From contig JAOTYV010000146.1 in the NCBI GenBank assembly GCA_029861675.1, forward strand, positions 1 to 11,333: a DNA stretch of 11,333 nt, written 5' to 3'. A program made the translations under genes and the position numbers. Origin of the DNA: Alphaproteobacteria bacterium (lineage in GTDB: Bacteria > Pseudomonadota > Alphaproteobacteria > UBA8366). Under the pieces are notes generated by a model. It was not told where the DNA came from. It ran no database searches and saw only the letters and a program-made list of their open reading frames with translations. The first letter of the stretch is position 1; every line of letters starts with the position of its first letter. Shown piece by piece: positions 5,673 to 11,333 of the stretch.

Positions 5673-7436
5673 ATGGCAACGGACACTGACGCCGACGCCT
5701 ACCGCGTCCTCGCCCGGAAATACCGGCCGAGCACTTTCGACGAGCTGATCGGCCAGGACGCCCTGGTCCGGACGCTGTCGAATGCCATCGAAAGCGGCCG
5801 GATCGCGCATGCCTATATGCTGACCGGCGTGCGCGGCGTCGGCAAAACCACGACGGCCCGCATCATCGCCCGGGCGCTCAACTGCGTGGGCGCGGACGGC
5901 GCGGGCGGCATCACGATTGCGCCCTGCGGCGTTTGCGACCACTGCACCGCCATTGCCGAAGATCGGCATGTCGACGTCATGGAGATGGACGCGGCCAGCC
6001 GCACTGGGGTGGACGACATCCGCGAGCTGATCGATGGGGTGCGCTACAGCCCGGCCTCGGCCCGCTTCAAGGTCTATATAATCGACGAAGTGCACATGCT
6101 CTCGAAGAATGCCTTCAACGCGCTGCTCAAGACACTGGAAGAGCCGCCGGAACATGTCCGCTTCATTTTCGCGACCACGGAGATTCGCAAGGTACCGGTG
6201 ACCGTTCTGTCCCGCTGCCAGCGATTCGATTTGCGCCGCCTCGATGCGGCGGAACTCGCCGAGCATTTCGAAGGAATCGCCGCGCGCGAAGACGTCAAAA
6301 CAGAGGAAGAAGCGATCCGCCTGATCGCCCGCGCCGCCGACGGATCCGTGCGTGACGGCTTGTCGCTACTCGATCAGGGCATCGCTCTCGGCGCCGGCAC
6401 GGTCACCGCCGAGCAGGTTCGCGGCATGCTCGGCCTTGCCGATCGCACCGCGGTCTTCGACCTGTTCGACAAACTCATGGCCGGCGATATCAAGGCCGTC
6501 CTCGAGCAGATGCAGGCGCTGTACCGCGACGGGGCGGATCCGATCGCGGTTATCCAGGATCTGCTCGACGTCACCTACTGGATTACCCGGATCAAGATTG
6601 CGCCGGAAGTGGCCGACGCCAATTACACGCCGGAAGTGGAGCGGACCCAAGGCGGCGAGATGGCCGCGAAGCTGAGCATGCCCGTGCTGACGCGAACTTG
6701 GCAGATGCTGTTGCGCGGACTGGAGGAAGTTCAGCGCGCGCAGGCGCCCCTGCAAGCGGCCGAAATGGTGCTGGTGCGGCTCGCCTTTGCGACCGAGCTG
6801 CCGCCGCCGGGCACGCTCGCGCGGCAAGGCGCCGCACCGTCCGAGAACCCGGCGCCGCCGGCCCCCGCGCCGATAGGCGCATCCGGCGGCGGTGCGGGCT
6901 CAGCCAATACTGGAGGACCGGTCGCCGCCATCGCCGAACCGGCCCCGGCCGCCGAGGTAGAGCGGGCGCCCGACGCGGCCCCCATGCCGCAGAGCTTTCG
7001 CGACGCCGTCGAGCTCTTCAACATTCGCCGCGAGGTCGGCGTCCGCGCGCAGCTTTACAACAACGCCCATCTGGTTCGCTTCGAGAAGGGCCGCATCGAA
7101 ATTCGCCCAAATCAACACGCGCCACGCGATCTCGCGAGCAATACGGCGAGCTTTCTCACAAACTGGACCGGCGAGCGCTGGGTGGTGAGCGTTTCCCAGG
7201 AAGCCGGCGACCCGACCCTGGCCGAGCAAGCCGCCGAGGAAGAGCGGCGGCGCGTGGACGCGGCGGAATCCCTACCGCTGGTTCAAGCGGTAAAATCCGC
7301 CTTCCCCGGCGCCGCCATTCGCAAGGTTACGCCGCGCGCGCCGGATCAGATGGCCGGCCTCGAAGCGGCGCCGGACGACCTGTATGACGATGGCACCGAC
7401 GAAAACGATCTCCTCGCCGACGAAAAGGAATACTGA
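5673..7436 (+). CDS. dnaX: DNA polymerase III subunit gamma/tau
   Basis: The AAA+ motor of the clamp loader, which loads the beta clamp and, as tau, tethers the polymerase and helicase. The product has 587 residues. Domains I-III span about 1-375: Walker A GVRGVGKT at 52-59, zinc-module cysteines C71, C85, C88 and C91, Walker B with IIDEVH at 136-141, and the SRC sensor motif at 180-182. An Ala/Pro/Gly linker (about 375-440) leads to a C-terminal domain (about 441-555) of the type found in alphaproteobacterial tau (DUF3646-like), then an acidic tail. I see no A-rich slippery heptamer in the linker region, so the E. coli frameshift route to a short gamma is not evident. A loose purine tract (GAGAGAAAAG) lies about 10-20 bases before the ATG. 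The TGA stop is immediately followed by the ybaB ATG. Confidence 0.97.
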   Translation: MATDTDADAYRVLARKYRPSTFDELIGQDALVRTLSNAIESGRIAHAYMLTGVRGVGKTTTARIIARALNCVGADGAGGITIAPCGVCDHCTAIAEDRHVDVMEMDAASRTGVDDIRELIDGVRYSPASARFKVYIIDEVHMLSKNAFNALLKTLEEPPEHVRFIFATTEIRKVPVTVLSRCQRFDLRRLDAAELAEHFEGIAAREDVKTEEEAIRLIARAADGSVRDGLSLLDQGIALGAGTVTAEQVRGMLGLADRTAVFDLFDKLMAGDIKAVLEQMQALYRDGADPIAVIQDLLDVTYWITRIKIAPEVADANYTPEVERTQGGEMAAKLSMPVLTRTWQMLLRGLEEVQRAQAPLQAAEMVLVRLAFATELPPPGTLARQGAAPSENPAPPAPAPIGASGGGAGSANTGGPVAAIAEPAPAAEVERAPDAAPMPQSFRDAVELFNIRREVGVRAQLYNNAHLVRFEKGRIEIRPNQHAPRDLASNTASFLTNWTGERWVVSVSQEAGDPTLAEQAAEEERRRVDAAESLPLVQAVKSAFPGAAIRKVTPRAPDQMAGLEAAPDDLYDDGTDENDLLADEKEY

Positions 7437-7760
7437 ATGAAAAACCTCGGCCAACTCATGAAGCAGGCTCAGGAAATGCAGGCCAAGATGGCCGAGATGC
7501 AGGAAAAGCTCGAATACATCGAAGTCGACGGCAACGCGGGCGGCGGCATGGTCTCGATCACCTTGAACGGCAAGGGGGAGATTCGCCGCATCAAGATCGA
7601 CCCGGCGTTGGCCAAGCCGGACGAGATGGAAATTCTTGAAGACCTGATCGCGGCCGCGCATGGCGACGCCAAAACCAAGCTCGAAGTTAAAGTCCAGGAA
7701 GAAACCGCGTCGCTGATGGGCGGCATGCAACTGCCCCCGGGCTTCAAACTGCCGTTTTGA
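7437..7760 (+). CDS. YbaB/EbfC family nucleoid-associated DNA-binding protein
   Basis: A small 107-residue protein of the YbaB/EbfC family: dimeric, tweezer-shaped DNA-binding proteins found on the nucleoid and almost always located between dnaX and recR. The family pattern is clear: a Met/Gln/Lys-rich coiled helix at about 1-27 ([20 protein letters not shown]), a beta-rich centre with [22 protein letters not shown] at about 35-56, and a C-terminal helix ending in [14 protein letters not shown]. The start is well supported by AAGGAA six bases before the ATG. That site is inside the end of dnaX, and the ATG directly adjoins the dnaX TGA, so translation is probably coupled. The recR ATG follows 13 bases after the stop. 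Length is standard. Confidence 0.96.
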   Translation: MKNLGQLMKQAQEMQAKMAEMQEKLEYIEVDGNAGGGMVSITLNGKGEIRRIKIDPALAKPDEMEILEDLIAAAHGDAKTKLEVKVQEETASLMGGMQLPPGFKLPF

Positions 7761-7773
7761 GCGCGCATCCCCG

Positions 7774-8367
7774 ATGACCGAAATCGAACGCCTGATACAG
7801 CTCCTGGCGCGCCTGCCGGGCCTTGGACCCCGTTCGGCGCGGCGCGCGGCGCTGCATCTGCTCAAGAAACGCGAGAGCCTGATGGAACCACTCACCCGGT
7901 CGCTGGATCAGGTCGCGCGCACCGTGCAGACATGCTCGATTTGCGGCAATCTCGATACCGCCGACCCCTGCGGCATCTGCCTGGACCACAAACGGGACCC
8001 CGCGTTGATTTGCGTGCTGGAAGAGGTCGCCGATCTTTGGGCGCTGGAACGGACCGGGTCCTTCAAGGGACGCTATCACGTTCTCGGCGGTCATCTGTCC
8101 GCGCTCGACGGCATCGGGCCGGAAGACCTCAATATCGGAACATTGGTTGACCGTGCCGCCGAGGAGGCGGTGACGGAAATCATCCTGGCAACCAATCTCA
8201 CGGTGGACGGCCAGACCACGGCGCATTACCTGGCCGAGCGGCTGGCGCCGACCGGCGTGGCGGTGACGCGGCTGGCGCATGGCGTGCCCGTCGGCGGCGA
8301 GCTCGATTACCTGGACGACGGTACGCTAACGGCGGCGCTGCGGGCGCGGCGAACGGTGCAAGACTGA
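7774..8367 (+). CDS. recR: Recombination mediator protein RecR
   Basis: RecR acts with RecF/RecO to load RecA on SSB-coated single-stranded gaps. The 197-residue length is typical. In order it has a helix-hairpin-helix (about 6-30, [21 protein letters not shown]), a C4 zinc finger (C54, C57, C66, C69: CSIC...CGIC) and a Toprim domain (about 77-170) beginning [13 protein letters not shown]. The conserved [19 protein letters not shown] segment is at 101-119, and the C-terminal [17 protein letters not shown] at 169-185. No strong Shine-Dalgarno is seen, so it probably relies on translation from ybaB 13 bases upstream. Its stop codon overlaps a plausible CTG start of the next gene. Confidence 0.97.
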   Translation: MTEIERLIQLLARLPGLGPRSARRAALHLLKKRESLMEPLTRSLDQVARTVQTCSICGNLDTADPCGICLDHKRDPALICVLEEVADLWALERTGSFKGRYHVLGGHLSALDGIGPEDLNIGTLVDRAAEEAVTEIILATNLTVDGQTTAHYLAERLAPTGVAVTRLAHGVPVGGELDYLDDGTLTAALRARRTVQD

Positions 8368-8387
8368 AACGGCTGCTTTTCATATCC

Positions 8388-9086
8388 ATGCTCGGCGCGC
8401 CGGGCCACTACGACCCGACGCTCTATGCGGGTCAACCCGGCGGCGATGACGAGGTCCACTGGTTCCGGCTGTGCCTGCGCGGGCTGGCGCTGGAAGACCG
8501 GGTTGACCTGCACGGCGCCGCGGTTTGCCGGGGATCGACACTGCCGGCGCCGGACGATGTCGACGCGGTCATTGTCGGCGGCAGTTGGCATTCGGTCGAC
8601 GAAGACCTCCCGTGGCAACGCGCGACCGCGCAATGGCTCGGCGCCTATCGGCAGAGCGGCCGCCCGCTGCTGGCGATCTGCGGCGGCCATCAGCTCGTCG
8701 CGGCGATGCTGGGCGGCCGGGTCGCTGCCTTGGACGGCGGCGCGTGTGCCGGAAGCCACGCCGTTCAATTGACCGCCGCCGGCCGCCGGCACACCCTGTT
8801 CGACGGCTTCGCGACTTCGTCACCGTTCCATTTCGCCAATTACGATCATGTGGTGAAAGCGCCGCCCGGCGCGGCGGCCTTGGCGCATACCGGCCGAATT
8901 CCCTTTGCCGCCCTCGGGTTCGGCGGCAATTGGTATGGCGTGCAATTTCATCCCGAAGCGACGCACACAAATTTGGCCGCATCCTGGCGCGACGTGAGTC
9001 CCGCCTTGGCGCAATCCTACCGGCCCCTGCCGGGGGCGGCAAAATTGCTCGCCAATTTCCTCGTCGGCGCGGCGATGATCGAATAA
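8388..9086 (+). CDS. Class I glutamine amidotransferase domain protein, substrate unknown
   Basis: A stand-alone class I (GATase1, GuaA/CarA-like fold) glutamine amidotransferase domain that should release ammonia from glutamine or a related amide. The catalytic triad is present: C98 in AICGGHQL (95-102), and H188 and E190 in GVQFHPE (184-190). VIVGGSWHS at 61-69 is the usual oxyanion-side loop. No synthetase partner domain is attached or adjacent, so the physiological acceptor is unknown; many such proteins are annotated only as type 1 glutamine amidotransferase. The first ATG at 8388 gives 232 residues but has no Shine-Dalgarno and begins after the hydrophobic strand LLFIS encoded just upstream. 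A CTG at 8364, overlapping the recR TGA, would give a more natural N-terminus ([14 protein letters not shown]). It is co-directional with recR and likely in its operon. Confidence 0.88.
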   Translation: MLGAPGHYDPTLYAGQPGGDDEVHWFRLCLRGLALEDRVDLHGAAVCRGSTLPAPDDVDAVIVGGSWHSVDEDLPWQRATAQWLGAYRQSGRPLLAICGGHQLVAAMLGGRVAALDGGACAGSHAVQLTAAGRRHTLFDGFATSSPFHFANYDHVVKAPPGAAALAHTGRIPFAALGFGGNWYGVQFHPEATHTNLAASWRDVSPALAQSYRPLPGAAKLLANFLVGAAMIE

Positions 9087-9146
9087 TCTATGACTGGAAG
9101 CACAATAAGAACCGCACCGAGCCAAAGGGCGGAGAAAGACATAACC

Positions 9147-10604
9147 ATGGCGCCAATGCCCGCAATCCTACAATGCCTTCGCCGGCCGATCGCCTTGACG
9201 GGGCTCGCCGTGCTGATCGCCGCAACCGGCCCGGCCACGGCGCAGCGGCCGGAACAGACCGTTTCGCAGGCGACCCGCACACGGCTCGATCTGACGATCT
9301 ACAACGGCAATCTCGCACTGATACAGGATCAGCGCCGCGTGAAGCTGAGGAAAGGCGTCAATCATCTGGCCCTGTCCGGCGTCAGCCCCTCGATGCAGCC
9401 GGCGACTGCCGCGGTTACGGCGCGGGCGAAGCAGCCGGTGACACTGATCGAGCAAACCTTTGCGTTCGATCTGTTGACGCCGGAAGCACTGCTCAAACAT
9501 TCGGTCGGGCGCAAGGTCCGGATCATCAAGACGCATCCGACCACCGGCAAGGAAAGCCAGGTCGCCGCAACCGTGCTCAGCACGCGCAATGGCGTGGTCC
9601 TGAAGATCGGCGACAAAATCGAAACCGGCATTCCCGGGCGTCTTGCGTTCAATTCACTGCCCGAAACCCTGCGAGAACGCCCGACCCTTCTGGCATCTCT
9701 GCGCAGCAAGGCGGCGACAACCGCCCGCGTCGATATTCGCTATCTGACCAGCGGCATCACCTGGCAGGCGGACTACATTGCCGAACTGAATGCGAAAGAA
9801 ACCGCGATCGCGCTGCAAGGCGTCGCCACGATCACCAACAACAGCGGGGTCTCTTACAAGAAGGCGAGGCTGCGCCTCGTCGCGGGACAGGTCAACCGGC
9901 GCCAGGTCACCCCCACCCGGCCCAATGTGCGCGCCCTGGCCGCCAAGCCGGCGGCCTCGGTAGCAGGCCGCGGAGCGCCGCAGCAGGTCTCCGATTTGCA
10001 CTTCTACCCGGTTGATCGGCAAGCCTCGATCGGCGACCGCGAGACCAAGCAGATTACGCTGTTCCGGGCGCCCGACGTGCCGGTCACCAAGGAATACAGG
10101 ATCCTCGGCGATGGTACGTTTTATACGCGGCGGTTCGGCAACGCGCTGGTCGTCAATGCGGAGACCATTCTTCGATTCAAGAACGTCAAATCCGGCGGTC
10201 TCGGGCTGCCGATGCCGGCAGGCACGGTGCGGGTCTACAGCGGCGCCCGCCAGGCGGCGACGATATTCCTGGGGGAAGACGGCCTGCCGCACACCGCCAA
10301 CGGCGAAGAGATCGAGTTGAAACTCGGCCGGGCGTTCGACATTACCGCGACCCGCAGACAGAAGGATTTTCGTAAGCAAGGATTGCCGAAGAACACCTAT
10401 GAAGCGGTTCAGGAAATCGAGGTTCGCAACGCCACGGAAAATTCGGTCGTGGTCGTCTTGGAGGAGCGAATTCCCGGCGACTGGAAAATCATCTCCAGTT
10501 CGGCAAAACACAAAAAACCGGCGTCCGATCGCGCGGAATGGCGCATAACCGTACCCGCGCAAGGCAAGGCAACCCTCAGCTACAAGGCGCGCGTTCAGCT
10601 CTAA
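9147..10604 (+). CDS. Exported DUF4139-type protein
   Basis: A 485-residue protein with a signal peptide (residues 1-32: LRRP, hydrophobic IALTGLAVLIAATG, then an ATA cleavage site), so probably periplasmic or surface-exposed. The mature part has DUF4139-family hallmarks: LDLTIYNGNLALIQDQRRVKL after the signal, DIRYLTSGITWQADYIAELN in the middle, RLRLVAGQVNR, then a beta-rich C-terminal half with PMPAGTVRVY and VVVLEERIPGDWKI. The function of this family is not established. The mature chain has no cysteine and is basic. I chose ATG 9147 because GGAGAAAG lies 8 bases upstream and the signal peptide starts there. The frame can be opened at 9090, but that adds 19 polar residues before the signal and has no ribosome-binding site. 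It lies 60 bases after the amidotransferase gene and is followed directly by repeat copy B. Confidence 0.85.
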   Translation: MAPMPAILQCLRRPIALTGLAVLIAATGPATAQRPEQTVSQATRTRLDLTIYNGNLALIQDQRRVKLRKGVNHLALSGVSPSMQPATAAVTARAKQPVTLIEQTFAFDLLTPEALLKHSVGRKVRIIKTHPTTGKESQVAATVLSTRNGVVLKIGDKIETGIPGRLAFNSLPETLRERPTLLASLRSKAATTARVDIRYLTSGITWQADYIAELNAKETAIALQGVATITNNSGVSYKKARLRLVAGQVNRRQVTPTRPNVRALAAKPAASVAGRGAPQQVSDLHFYPVDRQASIGDRETKQITLFRAPDVPVTKEYRILGDGTFYTRRFGNALVVNAETILRFKNVKSGGLGLPMPAGTVRVYSGARQAATIFLGEDGLPHTANGEEIELKLGRAFDITATRRQKDFRKQGLPKNTYEAVQEIEVRNATENSVVVVLEERIPGDWKIISSSAKHKKPASDRAEWRITVPAQGKATLSYKARVQL

Positions 10605-10707
10605 CGCAGATCCCGAGCGAACCGAAACGGTTCGTGACGACGTATTTGCGCAAAAACAAAGGGATAGGCCATTACACTTGAATCGATTTGAACAAGAAAT
10701 GGGCTAG
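10605..10707. repeat. Intergenic structured repeat, copy B (DUF4139 gene/rmuC junction)
   Basis: Second copy of the element at 4398-4498. The central left segment is the best conserved: 24 identical bases, one difference, then 14 more identical. Inner stem CGAACCG (10618-10624) pairs with CGGTTCG (10628-10634) around AAA. Outer stem GCAGAT (10606-10611) pairs with ATTTGC (10644-10649); here the A-to-G change relative to copy A still allows a G-U pair, and the closing pair of the inner stem is likewise G-U. The right half keeps CACTTGA and TTTGAACAAG. It begins at the stop codon of the upstream gene and ends 7 bases before the rmuC stop. Confidence 0.85.
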
Positions 10708-10714
10708 CGGCGGA

Positions 10715-11333
10715 TCAATCGCCCTCCAGCGCGGCGCGGCTGGTCGGCAATTTCGTCACGGTGTCGTCCTCGTCGTCGCTGAGATCGACTTCCTGAATGC
10801 GCACGGCCCGTTTTTGAACCTTTTCCGTCGAAATTCGAATTTGCCGCAAATCCGCCTCTGCCTGCCCAAAATGGCGCAGCAGATTGTCGACCCGGCCGTC
10901 GAGGCGCCCCACATCGTCGCTCAGCGCGGTGACTTCCTTCTGGATCAAACCAGCCTGTTCGCGCATCTGCGCATCCTTCAACACGGCGCGAATGGTATTC
11001 AGCGTCGCCATGAGCGTCGTCGGCGAGACGATATAAACATGCGCCCGATGCGATTTCTCGACCACGTCCGGCAGTTCCGCATGCAGTTCCGCATAGACCG
11101 CCTCGGACGGCAGGAACATCAGCGCCGAGTCCGCGGTTTCCCCGGGCAGAATGTATTTAGCCGCAATGTCGTTGACGTGTTTCAGGACATCGGCGGCAAA
11201 GGCGCGACGGGCAACGACTCGATCCGCCGAAGTTTCCGCCTTGCGCAGCAGATGAAAACTTTCGAGCGGAAATTTCGCGTCGATCGCGATGGGCCCCGGC
11301 GGATTTGGCAGGGTCAGCAAGCAATCGACCCGG
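10715..11333 (-). CDS. rmuC: DNA recombination protein RmuC, C-terminal part (N-terminus beyond window)
   Basis: About 206 C-terminal residues of RmuC, a protein with a nuclease-like core after an N-terminal helix and coiled coil, known in E. coli for limiting inversions at short inverted repeats. The frame is open to the right edge; the first visible residues, RVDCLLTLPNPPG, are internal, so the gene continues outside the window. Family hallmarks are PGPIAIDAKFPLESF, DVLKHVNDIAAKYILPGETADSALMFLPSEAVYAEL and YIVSPTTLMATLNTIRAVLKD. A charged coiled-coil segment follows (DVGRLDGRVDNLLRHFGQAEADL), then an acidic tail with DLSDDEDD. It is convergent with the DUF4139 gene, separated only by repeat copy B. 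Confidence 0.93.
   Translation of the reverse strand, partial: RVDCLLTLPNPPGPIAIDAKFPLESFHLLRKAETSADRVVARRAFAADVLKHVNDIAAKYILPGETADSALMFLPSEAVYAELHAELPDVVEKSHRAHVYIVSPTTLMATLNTIRAVLKDAQMREQAGLIQKEVTALSDDVGRLDGRVDNLLRHFGQAEADLRQIRISTEKVQKRAVRIQEVDLSDDEDDTVTKLPTSRAALEGD

Noticed and set aside
5420..5686. N-terminal extension of nudC
   Set aside because: It overlaps the SRP RNA and its promoter antisense, does not resemble NudC, and good ATG starts exist at 5419 and 5413.
6790..7000. Programmed frameshift in dnaX producing a short gamma subunit
   Set aside because: No A-rich slippery heptamer or equivalent is seen in the linker. A gamma form could still arise by proteolysis, but the sequence shows nothing.
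8525..10015. 496-codon plus-strand open frame across the amidotransferase and DUF4139 genes
   Set aside because: It is very Arg/Pro/Ala-rich with no recognisable domain and runs in another frame through two well-supported genes. It is a shadow of GC-rich codon use.
1..11333. Mobile element, CRISPR array, tRNA or defence system
   Set aside because: No transposase or integrase frame, no regularly spaced direct repeats, no tRNA-like cloverleaf and no known defence-gene motifs were seen on either strand.

Overview
The window comes from a GC-rich alphaproteobacterial chromosome. The pointers are a membrane-anchored CycM-type cytochrome c next to kdsB and pheA, a DnaX with the alphaproteobacterial type of tau C-terminus, a small SRP RNA just upstream of dnaX, and codons rich in G/C at third positions. 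The content suggests Rhodospirillales or a relative, but the sequence alone does not fix the order. kdsB implies a Gram-negative envelope with Kdo-containing LPS.

Layout. Positions 1-2548 hold a minus-strand block read cytochrome c -> hisN-type phosphatase -> YejA-like peptide-binding protein, the last running off the left edge. A divergent intergenic region (2549-2760) separates it from plus-strand kdsB and pheA. After pheA lies a ~100-bp structured repeat (copy A, 4398-4498), then minus-strand nudC. Divergent from nudC is a housekeeping block: SRP RNA (about 5516-5625), dnaX, ybaB/ebfC and recR, followed by a class I glutamine amidotransferase of unknown substrate and an exported DUF4139-type protein. 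A second copy of the repeat (copy B, 10605-10707) follows, then the minus-strand 3' part of rmuC, which runs off the right edge.

How the genes relate. dnaX, ybaB and recR form the widely conserved replication/recombination cluster, with SRP RNA just upstream as in many bacteria. dnaX and ybaB abut exactly (TGA directly followed by ATG), so coupled translation is likely. kdsB (Kdo activation for LPS) and pheA (phenylalanine synthesis) are co-directional neighbours without an obvious biochemical link. nudC and rmuC are convergent with their plus-strand neighbours, and each convergent junction is filled by one copy of the repeat.

I found no mobile element, CRISPR array, tRNA, defence system or clearly new multi-gene system. 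The observations most worth following are the two-copy repeat with a conserved nested stem-loop, the SRP RNA lying antisense to a spurious extension of the nudC frame, and an apparent non-ATG (CTG) start of the glutamine amidotransferase overlapping the recR stop codon.
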